NCBI GenBank assembly: GCA_025403435.1
Contig: CM046333.1
Span: 29,973,453-30,037,452, forward strand
Length of the DNA stretch: 64,000 nucleotides
Direction: 5' to 3'
DNA from: Artocarpus heterophyllus
Lineage: Eukaryota > Streptophyta > Magnoliopsida > Rosales > Moraceae
In this document: positions 11,433-22,900 of the stretch, piece after piece
Numbering within the stretch: position 1 is the stretch's first letter
Layout of the letters: every line of letters begins with the position of its first letter
Program-made: the position numbers and the translations under genes
The notes under the pieces: model-generated
Databases searched by the model: none
The model's input: only the letters and a program-made list of their open reading frames with translations
Told to the model about the DNA's origin: nothing

Positions 11433-13294
11433 TGTAATGTCCAAATTTATTTAATGATAATTAGTATGCTAAAATGGTAATTAGTGTGCCTAATTGAGAT
11501 TTGATTTTTAATAAATCATATTTGTGATGTTATCTTAGTTAATTGCTCTTTAATCATTTTGTTGATCTATCTTAATTTTCACCATTTATTAAATTAAATT
11601 TTAACAAAATTTAAGTATTTTATTTGTCTTCCTAAAAGTCAAATTTTTATAACTAAACTTTTTGTAGTATTTTCTTACTTATTTGCATCCTAATCATCTT
11701 GTTGTCCTATATAAATTGTCACCATTTATTAAATTGTTGTACAAAAAAAAATTCTTGGTGTTTTAATCTAATTTTCAACAAATCAATCTCCAAATACCCA
11801 CATTGCCCCCCATACATTATACCTTCCTACATGAGAACTAAGGCCAACAGCATTGCAATTGGCCTCACCAAAACAGTGTGCTAGACTTGGTTCTCATTTG
11901 GAAAACCGTCTTTGAACTTTGAATTTAGAGAGTAGAATTCCTCTTGGTCCTTTTTTCAGCATCACACTCGTTCACCCTCTCTCCTTTATGTACCTCACTC
12001 TCACTCACCTGCAAACACACTAAGAACAAAGAACAACAAATGCTTCAAGCCCTTTTTAGCGGCCAAATCATGAGCTTGAAGTTGTTGAGCCAAACCAAAC
12101 ATTTAATCAGAGATTGTTTGCAGTTTCGAGGAGCTAACGTCTAGTGGAATAGAGATTCGCGGTGTAGGCATAAATGGTGCTAGGAAACAAGGTAGAACTT
12201 TGACCTTTCTTTTTGATAACAGTGATTTTAAAGTAAGTTTTGGACATACTGCTCTTCCTTAATATGTTTTTAAGAAATAAGTTGCTATTATTTACTTATT
12301 TTCCGTAGACGTTGGATATGGTGATAATGAATGATAATAATGAGTTTCATTAATGAATGATGATGATGATGAATCAATGATAATGAATGAACCATAATGA
12401 ATGTAAAAGATAACCCGATAAAGGAATACTTGAAAACTAATATGACAAAATGATAATAGACATTGAACGGACATTGAACCCCATTCGGAATGATATTATA
12501 GTGCATGATGCCACACAAAGATCGGGTCGTTCAAAGAGCGACCTTGGGGGCAGGTCCCAAAACCTAATTGGGCCACTTCGGTAGTGATATGCAGGCTTTG
12601 CATATGAATTAATTACAATATATGGTCCAAGATAATTACAGATGATGAACAATAAGCACGTATTTGGATTATTTAGTTATAATGAATTTTGACGATTTCA
12701 AACAATGAGAGGTAAGTATGATTTTGTTAAAATATTTAATGTTTTTGCAATTGTATTAAATTCATTTATTTTATTTTATTTTATAAAAGGTGATTTTGAA
12801 ACTCAAGTCCTATTGAGCCTTTTGTTCATGATTTTGCTACTTGTTTTAAATTTCCCCATCTAGGTGATTCGTAGTGCACGGCCGAGTGGCACGTTGCTGA
12901 TATTTTCACATGGATCGTGAAACATCTAGCTTAGCCATTCTTTTTTTATTTTTCCAAGACATATAATAATTTAGACTGTGTCTATTTTGAGGTTGGACTA
13001 TGGTTTGTATAATTTTTATATGTCCGTTCTGTGTGTGCACCGTGTGGGGTCCGATGATGCCCAAGTTGTTTTTCGACAAACTTCGCGATTTTAAATTTAT
13101 TTTTTGAGGTTATTTAAGGAATTTTACTTGTCAAATATCAAGGATTGGTAATGTTTTAAAAAGGTTCAAATTTACCACATTTTCATAAGTTATTTTCTCA
13201 AATTAATAATCAAATAATCAGCAAGTTTAGTTAAATCTGTTTAAATTATCTTAATTAAACTGCTACATCACTGCCTGGGTTTGGGTTGGTGATA
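11433..13294 (+). repeat. Chromovirus LTR (3' LTR of the element split by copia-1)
   Basis: It starts tgtaatgtcc after the polypurine tract and ends ggtgata near 13294; the end was placed by alignment with the LTR ends at 19692 and 27656. It shares with those LTRs the block at 12521-12560 (gatcgggtcg...cgacc, then ttgggggcaggtcc) and the gtgtgtgcac...gtggggtcc block, but differs elsewhere, so it is a related subfamily. Imperfect AAT/GAT trinucleotide runs occur at about 12320-12395. The short ORFs inside are not credible genes. Confidence 0.78.
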
Positions 13295-13572
13295 AATTCC
13301 TTGCATACACTAATTATTTGCAATTTAAGAAAGTATTCTCATGTGAATCTGAATACATTTGGCATAATTTTTTCTTGTATGATTGTTATACTCCTCGATA
13401 TGTTTGATAAGCAATTCACATCGATATTAAATTGGGCAACAATAAATTTCTCTTTGCTTAAATTTCTATTTACAAATTTTAAGGGAATTCACATAAATAC
13501 CATTTTTTAGACAATTTTTATTTACGCCACAAAATAAGAAAAGTTCTTGTACTATAGACTTGGTGCATATCC

Positions 13573-13875
13573 TCTAGGACATTTTGAAATGTCTCTCCTG
13601 GATATTGTCTAATGTCCATCTAGGACATCTCAAAATGTCCCACCGGAACATCTCACATGTCCTTTCCAGACATTTTTTAGTGCCATTTAAGACATTTTGA
13701 CATGTCCTCATGACATTTCCAGGTGTCCTTCTAGGACATTTTTAGGTGTCCTTCAGGACGTTTCGTAATATCCTTCCAAGATATTTTCCGATGTCTCTTA
13801 GAGACTTTTTGTTTGTAACATTTTAACATGACATGAAGGGACATTTTTTGGTGTCTCAGTAGGACATGTTTTTCC
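13573..13875. repeat. Array of about 13 palindromic GGACAT...ATGTCC units
   Basis: Tandem units of about 23-27 bp with consensus ctAGGACATTTT-n-AnATGTCC run from 13573 to 13875. Each unit is itself an imperfect palindrome. The array sits just inside the left inverted repeat of the putative MULE. Units vary by substitution, and the last few are the most degraded. Confidence 0.75.
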
Positions 13876-14467
13876 TCTTTTTTCTTTCAAATCCCTCTTT
13901 TTCTCTCTCTTCGCCACTGCCGGCTTGTCTTCGACAAGATGGTCGGCAGCAATAAAAAAACAGAGAAAAAAAATTGATTACAACAACAACAAAGCCAGAT
14001 GCATAGTCAATAAGAGGGGAACAAAATGTAAAACACAAAAGCATTAACACCCACTAATTAGTTCCTAACATCCGATTTTTCTAAGCTGGATAATCTGCAA
14101 TGGGCAGCACATACATACAATAAACATCAAAAAGTCTAACTAAATGATAAGAAATTCCCAAATTACATCATGTAAAGGTGAACATTTAGAGTAAATAGCA
14201 AAGCAAACAAAAGATCGAGCAATTAAATGGATTACAAAACTCAAGACAAAAATACCAAAATCTAGAACAAGCTTTCAATAATGTCTGATGTCTAATGCAA
14301 TGAACATAATCAGAGAGCATTAAGTATAGTTTCACACGATCAAAATACATGTTCAAAAATATAATCTTGATCAAGAAAAAGATAAGCTATAGCCAGAATT
14401 CACACCAGAATTCACTGATCCTCAAACCAAATCACGTAAATTCACATCGAAATTCATTGACCAGCCC

Positions 14468-14821
14468 TTATAGCATCGAAATTCCCAAACTCAGATTGAA
14501 TCGCATCAAAATCTTAAAGCCCAAGGCCCTCGTCGCAATTATCCATCTGCCCAGCGTCATCAACGCATGTTTCATTAGAGCTCCACGTGAAATGTTAGTG
14601 TCCAGCGTTGAATCGTCCTCCTTGAGGGAGGCGGATCTCAGTAATGGCATCGACCGGGGGGTGTCGGATGAAAGAAGCTTCGGAGGAGGAGAAGTAAGAG
14701 GAGAACAAGAGAGAGCAGAGAGTAGTGAGAAGAGAGAGAGAGGATAGACTAGACAAGAAAGAAAGAGAAAAGGAAAGAGGAAGAATTGTAAAAAAAATTG
14801 GAGGTACAAAATTTGTGGCAT
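14468..14821 (-). other. Unrecognised ORF inside the MULE, possibly a captured exon
   Basis: A 117-codon minus-strand ORF begins in a CT-rich stretch (on the minus strand) that resembles a plant 5' leader. It continues with a Ser/Pro-rich part and MPLLRSASLKEDDSTLDT, then ends after NLSLGISML. A plus-strand ORF (14349-14747) overlaps it. Codon quality cannot separate the two. Capture of host gene pieces is known for Pack-MULEs, so a first-exon fragment is plausible, but I do not recognise the gene. Confidence 0.25.
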
Positions 14822-14984
14822 ATATTTTTCTAAGTTTTAAAATCTATGGCATAAAAATAAGATTCGATAAAAAATGGCATATTGTTTAATTTTCTCATTT
14901 TATTAATTTGAAACTTTCTTCCATGTTTAAGGTATCGTTGTTATCTTCGGCTTTGGCATTCCACTTGTTAAGGATGAATGAACC

Positions 14985-15765
14985 GAGCACAAACTAGGAG
15001 CAGAATATAGCTTCAAGAACAAGAAGGCATTAGAGGCGACAGGCAAAATGCTAGATCCTATGATGCAAACTCTGATGGAATACTAGTGCCTTCCCAAGGC
15101 ACAGATGGAGGAAGAACGCCAAGAGAATGCAAAACTAAAGTCCATGTTGCAACAGTATCTCAGCGCTCAAACAGAGAATCATCGAGACTAGATGGGTGAA
15201 AACACTACTCCTCAAGGTGCAAACAAGACGCAATAGTTCCTACAAAGGAATAGTAGGTTGAGCAGCTGCCAAAGCACGGCTCGTTATGAAAGAAGTTCAC
15301 GAGGTCATCTATGGCAACCACTCAGGGCGGTAGAAGCCTTGCTTACAAGCTCTTGACCAATGGCTATTTCTGGCTCTATATGATGTGCGAGGCCAAGGAA
15401 TTTGTGCGCTGCTGCGATAAGTGCTAACGCTTTACTCCACTGATTCACTAGCCAAGTGAGTAATTGAATTTAATCATAGACCCTTACCCTTTTGCGATTT
15501 ATGCACTTGACATTGTTGGAGCGCTACCCACGGCTCCCTAAGGAAAAAAGTACGCGCTCATTGCAATAGACTACTTCACTAAATGGGTCGAGGCAATCCC
15601 CTTCAAGACAGTCGATGTGAATGATAACATCAAGTTTGTCTTCAAGTACATCATCTGTCGCTTTAGTGTCCCAAAAAAGCTTGTCATAGATAATAGAAGT
15701 CAGTTCTAAAACAAGGACTTACTTTAATTTTGTGACGAGTATGGAATGAAGGTTTCGACAGTACT
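14985..15765 (+). pseudogene. Ty3 Tat-type gag N-terminus and integrase fragments, scrambled
   Basis: 15000-15235 reads as a charged coiled-coil segment with stops (MLDPMMQTLME, QMEEERQENAKLKSMLQQYL), like the gag N-terminus at 56015. From about 15285 the reading switches to integrase: VHEVIYGNHSGGRSL, KEFVRCCDKC (HHCC finger), then ALDIVGALP with the first catalytic Asp, YFTKWVEAIP, and VPKKLVIDN with the second Asp. The reading ends before the Glu block. Several stops are present. Capsid is next to integrase, with protease and RT downstream, which is not the normal Ty3 order. Confidence 0.65.
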
Positions 15766-16875
15766 CGAGTCCAAGCCCTTAGGTCGATCACTTTGTCGGT
15801 CATAGTAGCTAAGCGAACCATCGAGGTCAAATTTTTGGTTATTGATTCTCCTTCCCTGTTCAATGCAATCATGGAACAAACTTGGATTTGCGCCATGCAC
15901 GACGTAATCTCTACCTTACACTAGACGATGAGGTGCCCATCTCTAGCAGAACCTACACTATTGACATTCGGGTAAGCAAGAAAGATATCAAGCAATGTTA
16001 TATCCTCGCCTTTGGAGAAGACGCCACTCTGTGGACCCTCAAGCACTTAGTTGGTAACTTATAGTAACCAAAGGGCTACCTGCTAGCATACATGTAGGAA
16101 TAGAGGAGGAGTTGAATGAACATGATTTAATCGAGAATTTAGTTAAAGTTCCCCTCGATGAGAATGAGCCCAATAAAAAAGTGTTGGTAGGTGCCCTACT
16201 CGTTGAAACTGACCATAACACCTTGATTGAATTGTTACGATAGTTCAAAGATATTTTTGCATGGTTACATAAAGATATGCCCGGAATAGACCTCAAATTT
16301 GCCTGCCACAATTTGAACTTAAACTCAACCTATCCTCTGATCAAACAAAAACAACGACAATTTACACCCAAGAGAAGTCAAGTAATTAGTGATGAAGTCG
16401 ATCGATTATTGGCCGCGGGGTTCATAAAGCAGGTACGGCACCTAGTTAGGTCTCAAATGTCGTGGTCGTACAGAAGAAGGATGGAAAGTGGAGAGTATAT
16501 GTTGATTTCACCAACCTTAACAAAATTTACCCCAAGGATAGTTACCCTCATGTAAAGATTGACTAGATGGTCAACGTAACAGCGAGTTTTGAGTGAATGA
16601 GTTTCCTCGATGCATACTCAAGCTACAATCAGATCCCAATGAGCAAGGCAGACTAGCTCCACACCACTTTTACATGCAAGCATGGGCTCTTCGCCCATAT
16701 TGTTATGTCATTTAGTTTAAAGAATGCTAGCGCTACATATCAAAGAATGATCAACATGATGTTCTCTAAATAGTCGAGAAAAACCATGGAAGCCTACATC
16801 GATGATATGGTAGTCAAGTCGAGGTTAGCACATGATCACTTGAAAGATTTGACGAAATGCTTTGATATTCTTTGA
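15766..16875 (+). pseudogene. Ty3 Tat-type protease end and reverse transcriptase fragment
   Basis: The start (SITLSVIVAKRTIEVKFLVID, SLFNAIM) matches the C-terminal part of a Ty3 protease. The RT follows: QVISDEVDRLLAAGFIK, WRVYVDFTNLNK, SFLDAYSSYNQIPM, FSLKNASATYQRMIN, and the catalytic YIDD at 16795-16806 followed by MVVKSRLAHDHL. In-frame stops and frameshifts are frequent. It breaks off at about 16875 against copia-2 sequence in the opposite orientation. The DDMVVKS motif is typical of the Tat/Athila branch. Confidence 0.72.
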
Positions 16876-17421
16876 GTATACTTTTGTAGGCCCCCATAAA
16901 TCAGAATGAACATAATCCGATTTTTGCTTTGCTTTGTATGTTGCTGACTTAAAGGACAACTTGTGTTGCTTTATCACAAGGCAGAACTCCCAAAAAATAA
17001 TGTTGTTGATGCTGTCTTTCCTAAGTAACCCTTGTTTCTTTAACTCAAGAAGCCCTTTGTCACTTAAGTGTCCCAGCCTTCTATACCATAAGACTATTCT
17101 GTCTTTCTCTAACTTCATAACAGCACAAAAATGTCCAATGATAGTCTTGCCTTCAAGAATGTAGAGACCACCCATCTTAATTCCTTCCATTACAATCATG
17201 GCTCCCTTCACCACTTTAATCTTGCCTTTTTCAGCCTTGAAAGTATAGCCATTCTCATCCAGAACTCCTAAGGAAATAAGATTTCTTGACAAGGCAGGAA
17301 CATGCCTCACATCCTTCAAGATCCTTGTTATTCCATCATGTTTTTTTGATAATCCCAATAACAGTGCAAGGCATGTTGTTTCCCATCAAAACTTCGCTTG
17401 TCCTAATTTCTCGATAGGATT
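16876..17421 (-). pseudogene. copia-2 GAG-pre-integrase and integrase start
   Basis: A 177-codon minus-strand block (16825-17358) shows DVRHVPALSRNLISLG, ILEGKTIIGH, the zinc-finger motif W-Y-R-R-L-G-H with the first His changed to Arg, and HSDLWGPTKV holding the first catalytic Asp. It is cut at about 16875. Upstream, the chromovirus array interrupts it at 17421/31883; reading resumes across the array, where the protease and zinc knuckle lie. In the intact element this part binds and inserts the cDNA. The plus-strand ORF at 16934-17164 is a shadow. Confidence 0.78.
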
Positions 17422-19692
17422 TGTAATGCCCTGAAATTTAATTAAGTGATATTAGTAAGTGAAATAGTAAAACTAGTGTGCCATGATACATTCTTAAACT
17501 TAATTTGACTATTTGGTGGTATTTTTAAATTAATGTTATTTTTTATTGTCTTAATGATTTTTAAATTACTCTTAATTATTTTTGTTTGTTATTTTGAATT
17601 TTGGAAATAAAACAATTTATCAAATACATTTCTTTTTCATAACTGTGGGTGGCACATGGTGACACCACCCACTTTTTCTCCCTATTTATTCTCTCTCCCT
17701 CTCATCCTCTCTCCCTCACCCACTCACGCTCACTCTCTCTCCCTTTCTCACTCTCTCTCGTTCTCTCCCTTTCTCTCTCTTCTTTCCTTAAATCTTTGAA
17801 TCAAAAATCAAGCCAAGCTTCGGTTTTCAGTCGATTGAAGGCTTGGGAATGTGATTTAACAAACAAAAACACAATTCAAGGATTGAATCAAGGTTAGTTT
17901 TCAAAATTTCAAAACTTTTTCAATTTTTTAATTTTCTTTGTATTTTGAAATCTAAGCTCGTTTAAGCTTAGAAAACTTTTAATCTAAGTTAGAAAAACTT
18001 AAAATAGCTAGAATCTAAGCTTAGTTTGAAGAAAAACATATTTGAATCAAGATTTTTCATTTTTCCTCTATTTTTCTATTTTTGGATTTTGTTTGATTTT
18101 TTGAAGTAAATCTAGTGGAAATTAGTTTAAAAGTGTCCTACTATGTTTTTTTACCTTCTATGAGTGTTTTGCATGCCTGGAATTTGAGAAAACATGTTGA
18201 AATTGAGAATTGAGCTCGGGAGGCTGAGACTTGGGTTTTGGAAAATTCTAGAATTTCCTAGTTTGGCAGGTCGAACATGAAGTTCGGTAGGCCAGATTCA
18301 TGAGTTCGACAGGCCGAATTCATACGACCGGTAGGCCAAACCTAGAAAAGTTTGGCTAAACGGACCTAGCTTGCCGGCAGGCTTAACCAGGGAGACCGGC
18401 AGGCCGACCGAGCATAGTGAAAAATTGTCCTTTTTTACTTGTTTTTGTTGTTTTAAACCCCAATTAAGAATTTAAACTATATAGCATGATTTTGCAAACT
18501 AAATGGCACACTAGGGCACCATGAGATAGGTTAGCAATGTAAAATATCCTAAGCTAGAAATTGATGAGCTCAGTTTATGTTTAAGGTTGTTCAAGTTTCT
18601 GCGGAGCCAACGTGTAGCAGACCGGGACTGCAGTGTAGGACACTAGCACAAGTATTGAGGTAGGACTTCTACCCCTTCCTTGGTAGCTAGGCATTTAATG
18701 ATTTTGGCCTTAAAGAATTTTATTTTAAAATGTTTTCAATAAATAATATAGTGTTTTTAAATGTCTTCAAAAAGGGCTTTCGGCCACACAATGATTTCTT
18801 TCAAAATAGTTTCCTTCAAAGTGATTTCCTACAAAATGATTTTCTTTAGAATGAACTTCAAGGAACGGTTTAGATAAACTTCTTAACAAATTTCATTATT
18901 CATCAAGAATTGTATATTCATAATGAATTGAATAATAAATGTAATTAAGAATATCCAGCAATATGAGATTTAAATAATAATAAATACACATAAGGGCATG
19001 ATACCATAATCAGAGATCGGGTCGTGTAGCGAGCGACCTTGGGGGCAGGTCCTGAAACCGATGGTGATAAATATAGTTTGCCTAGAAAAGAGAAAAATGT
19101 ACTCTCTGGATGGACTATTTTTTATAAGATTTATTTAAATGAATTTATTTATTTATTTAACCCTGTTCTTCTAATCACTTCCCTGAAAGGTGAATTTCAT
19201 GTTTAAATTGTTTATTTGTTTTAAAACATAGTCCTACTAAGTCTTTCACTCACTTTTTACTTATTTTGAACCCCTTTTCCCTTTTAGGTGAAACCCAGCT
19301 TAGGACTGACGGAGAGTCCGCTGTCCAGATTCGCGAGCAATAGAGGATTTTGAGTAGGTTAGTAGCTGCAGTAAATCAAGGTATGTATTATTTAAATTTT
19401 ATTTTTTGTGTTGGACTGTGACTGTAATAATTTATTGTTGGTACTATGTGTGTGCACATATTGTGGGCCCGGTGGAATCCAACACATACCCTCCTTGCCC
19501 TCTCTACTATTCTATTTCTTTTATTTCCTTCTTATCCATTTTTACTATTCTTAATAATTGATCAAAGGTTTTAATTTGTATCGCATTTTTAATATAACTA
19601 ATTAATTCCTTAAACAAAATTTTTTTAACAAAAGCTCTATTAAATTAATTTAATCAATTGCCATGTCACCTCCCGTACTCCGAGGAGTGACA
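17422..19692 (+). repeat. Chromovirus LTR 1 of the array
   Basis: This 2271-bp LTR starts tgtaatgccc and ends tgaca. TATTTATT at about 17682 followed by a long CT-rich run (17690-17790) is a plausible core promoter and leader start, repeated in LTR 2 and the LTR at 63497. Palindrome words TCGGCAGGCCGA (degenerate) lie at 18261-18408. A hairpin GGTCG(n9)CGACC is at 19020-19038. Another conserved block is tgtgtgtgcaca...gtgggcccgg near 19445. The ORF at 17649-17897 is CT-rich simple sequence. Confidence 0.88.
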
Positions 19693-19695
19693 GAA

Positions 19696-19707
19696 TGGTA
19701 TCAGAGC
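19696..19707 (+). other. Chromovirus primer-binding site
   Basis: TGGTATCAGAGC, an exact match to the initiator-Met tRNA 3' end complement, stands three bases after LTR 1. The same site follows LTR 2 at 27660-27671. After LTR 3 it is absent, because copia-2 sequence follows. Confidence 0.9.
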
Positions 19708-19789
19708 TCAAGGTTATGAACCTTAGGAATTGTACACACATAGGTATGACAGTGAAAAGCCTCTTACAGTCCAATTTTGTCTTTAGAAT

Positions 19790-20537
19790 TGAGAGAGGAT
19801 GGCAACTGGGCATCATCTAGCCGTGGGTAACGTAAGTCCCATGATTGAGGAATGTATGATAGGGACATCATTTGCTGCTTTTGGGCAAATGGCAGCGAGG
19901 GTTAGGCCCAAAATTTCTATTGGTAGTCTTGAGCATGAGTGCCTTAAGGAGCTTAGGCGTGTGTTTACCCTAGCTTTCGATGGAAAATGAGGGTCCGTAG
20001 GTGGCTGAAAACCAGTTAGACTTAGCAGTAAAACGTTTGGATATCCTTGGTGCACCGGTAGTGTGTCGAGTGGAATTCGTGGCTTGTAAGTTGACAGCGA
20101 GTGTTGATACCTATAAAAGTAAGTGAAGAATCTGGAGAATGGTGAGAGTATTGGTGAGGAAAGATTCAAGGAATTGTTCCATGAGCGTCATTTCTGTAGG
20201 GATACAAAGATCGTCGGATTCTACTGGTTGGAATAGGGTGAAAAGACGGTTCAAGAACATGAGGTTAAGTTTGATGAGTTGGCCAAATTTGCTCCGTTCG
20301 CTGTGGTATTTGAACGTGAAAAGTGTAGCAAGCTCTAGGAAGGGCTTAAGGCATTCATTTAACGACAACTAGTGGTATTGCAACTTTAGGATTCTAGTAG
20401 GTTAGAGTTGTTAGCTTTATCGGTAGGAGTAGATCACGCTGGCTACTACGAGGATCAGGACGAGAACATCAGGAGGACCCTAGTGGAGCAATAGGGGAGG
20501 TGGCGATCGTCAAGCTTAGGTAAAGAATCAGTATGGT
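19790..20537 (+). pseudogene. Chromovirus gag remnant (interior A)
   Basis: Readable blocks in changing frames: VSPMIEECMIGTSFAAF, then ECLKELRRVFT, KPVRLSSKTFGYP, EHEVKFDELAKFAPF and RQLVVLQLQDSSRLELL. This order and the VKFDELAKFAP block match chromovirus capsid proteins. Stops occur every few tens of codons. The same blocks with largely the same defects recur in interior B (27770-28490). The copy is split after position 20542 by a solo copia-1 LTR. Confidence 0.7.
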
Positions 20538-20542
20538 AGTGT

Positions 20543-22067
20543 TGTTGGAAAAAGAGTGCGCAGCGGAATTTTAAAAATTTTCTATCAGAGTAATTTCTAA
20601 AACACAAGTTTGACATGCTATATGCATAAATTAACCAGATCTTACTAACCTTTGTGTGCCGAAGAACCTCTGTAATCTGTGAAGAGAAATAACGTTCTAA
20701 AAGAGCCTCAATCAACTGGTCTTCTTTACTATTCTCTGTCCATGACCGGAGTGAGTGTGGGCTCACATGTATAGCTCTTCCACCGATGACTCTCCTTCCA
20801 ACCAATAGAGAGAACCCAAAGCAAGTGTTCGTGATTTATGAATAAAAGCTCTCAAGGAGTTTTTCAGATTCTCACTTAGCAGAGTATCACTCTTAATCTC
20901 TCAATTGATCTAAGTAACTTGTGAGAATCACTCCCTATTTATAGAGGTTGGTCCTAGGGTCAGTCCTTATTAGGTTTAGTCTCAAAACTCGGATCAGAAT
21001 CAAATTCGAATCAATATCTGATAAGATTTGCATGGAAGTGCATGATCTTATCCTTCACTGATCGACAGGCCAAACCACCCAATATTCCATATATACATTT
21101 CATAATTATCAACTCCAACGCTACTCCACTAAAAGCTTGGAGCTGCACTCTAGAACTACATAGAATTACGAAGCCCGTATAGCCAAGTCTCCATGACATA
21201 TCATAGTGTATCGTATCCCCATATGATAATCCATAATCGGCTTAAGGACAAGTTCTGTCTTACCTTCTTGATTATTTTTATCTTACGTTCCATCATCTCA
21301 CCATTAGAAACTTACCATCCAAAGACAGTATACCATTCGGTTATACCTATGTATCAAAATAGTTGAGCACTCCAGTTTTCCAATTACAAGATAATGCATA
21401 TAAGAGGATATCATTACTCCTAAAGAGGAGCTAAGGATTTCATATCTATGAATAACAAGTCTACGCCATTAAGAGTTATGCCTCCAACGTACCGGCATGC
21501 ATACCACTATTAAGATGTCGGTGTCACTCTTTGGTACATCAAAAGACACAAATCAAGACAACGGGCCCACTATTCATCTTAGGATTAAGATACAACACAA
21601 ATGATTGTCTAAAGTGAATCGATTTACCGAGACAGAATTATTATTAATCCAAATCAATTCACTTTATGTCCCAATCCAACACATCATCACCTATGACAAC
21701 GTGCCAATGTTTCTATTCACGGAGTCCACCTCCGATGGTCAAGACAAACCATCTCCCTAAAGGGCTATAGACAACATAACAATCTTTGCATGAATAAAGC
21801 ACCCAACATTATTCCCTCGATTGCGGATCGTATGATTTAGACCATCACCTTAAGAATTGTGTCTTCCGCATAATCCGTCCATCATATGCCTAATTCTTAA
21901 GGTTTAGACCGACAGTCTCAGAATATTGTTTGCTTAACATACATTCAACAAATATGAATACAAAGAGGGCAAGATTTGGTATATAAATAATGAATAAATA
22001 CTTTATTGATAAAAATGTCTCCAAAAACTTATTACATTTTTACTCCTTAGGGCATAAATGTCTAACA
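20543..22067 (-). repeat. Solo LTR of the copia-1 family
   Basis: It begins tgttgg and ends tctaaca like 9167-11180, and it is flanked by agtgt (20538-20542) and agtgt (22068-22072). Interior B keeps the uninterrupted site tatggtagtgtagcaatgg with a single agtgt (28501-28505). It is 1525 bp; about 490 bp are deleted near 21080, next to a tcgacaggcca word. No internal copia sequence is present, so LTR-LTR recombination removed the rest. Confidence 0.93.
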
Positions 22068-22900
22068 AGTGTAGCAATGGAAGCAACAGATCATCCAGCA
22101 GTAGACGAAGCATCCCTTACCATCTCTGTAGCAGTCAGGGTGCATCAGGAGAAGCTATCCAGTCAGAAACAATTGACAAGGCCCTCAGACTAGAAAAGGT
22201 GTAAGCCATTAGCCTCAACCTCAGTCTTCATCTCCACCTTAGTAACTTCTTCGGTTTTAGCTTCATCAGTTTCTTCTGCAGTAGTATCGGCCAATGAACC
22301 CAGGACGTGGCAACGTTAGTAGAGGAGAAGGAAGAGGCTCTAGTTTGAGTTTGTACAGTAATTCTAGGGAGTTTGGATACTCAGACCAGTGACGTGACAG
22401 TTGATAGTACGGTCCCAGTTTCTTCTCCTTTAGTTTTGGTTTTCTTTAATATTGGTGCCATTCATTCTTTTGTTTCGAGTTCATTTGTATATGCCTTGAA
22501 AATTGAAATAGGAGAATTTGATGAACCCTTAGTAAATACTTCACCCTTGGAACAGGTGTGTGTGTAAACCATAGGTTTGAACCTTGTGAGGTAATGATTG
22601 GGGATGGGACATCGAGAGGTAATTTGGTTATGATCCCAATGAGTACTTATGATTGATCTTAGGAATGGATGGGTTATCCAAGAATGTACAACTGGTGTTG
22701 TCGCACTAAATAGGTGACCCTAGGGAGGGAGACGATGATCATTTACTAGGGTGGTAACGATCGAGTAATGAGTGAGTAACTCAAGAAAATGTGTCTCGGT
22801 GTACGAGGGAGACCTAGCATGCTATATATCAAAATACATACCTACATATATTTCTCTTAGATCTAGAGAGGAATTTGATGCCGTAGGAAGAAACATAGCA
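22068..22900 (+). pseudogene. Chromovirus gag end and protease remnant (interior A)
   Basis: After the solo LTR come Ser/Thr-rich codons, then the protease block VLVFFNIGAIHSFVSSSFV. The catalytic D-T-G reads N-I-G (22448-22456). Downstream blocks GDGTSRGNLVMIPMSTYD and the conserved D-W-L region are broken by stops. The protease normally cuts the polyprotein. Interior B has D-I-G at the same place and the copy at 60108 has D-I-D, so the Thr-to-Ile change is shared. Confidence 0.72.

Larger units (their letters stand above)
13483..14894. mobile_element. Mutator-like non-autonomous element (putative)
   Basis: The left end (13483-13535: gggaattcacataaatacc, ttttttag, tttatttacgcca) is mirrored as an inverted repeat by the right end (about 14830-14894: ...aaaaaatggcatattg). 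Terminal inverted repeats this long, ending in G-rich bases, are usual for MULEs. The 9-bp flanks (aaattttaa and tcattttat) match at only six of nine positions, so the duplication is not proven. No transposase was seen. The interior holds the palindrome array, an AC-rich middle and a GA-rich right part with an ORF. Confidence 0.5.

Noticed and set aside
13474..14903. Perfect 9-bp target duplication for the MULE
   Set aside because: The best flanks match at six of nine positions only; ends may be off by a few bases, so it is not claimed.
17649..17897. CT-rich ORF in LTR 1 (and twins at 25487-25845 and 63677-63923)
   Set aside because: Leu/Ser-only product from a pyrimidine run repeated in every LTR of the family; promoter-like simple sequence, not a gene.
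19696..19707. tRNA-like words (TGGTATCAGAGC and variants)
   Set aside because: Only 11-13 bases long and always next to an LTR; these are primer-binding sites, not tRNA genes.
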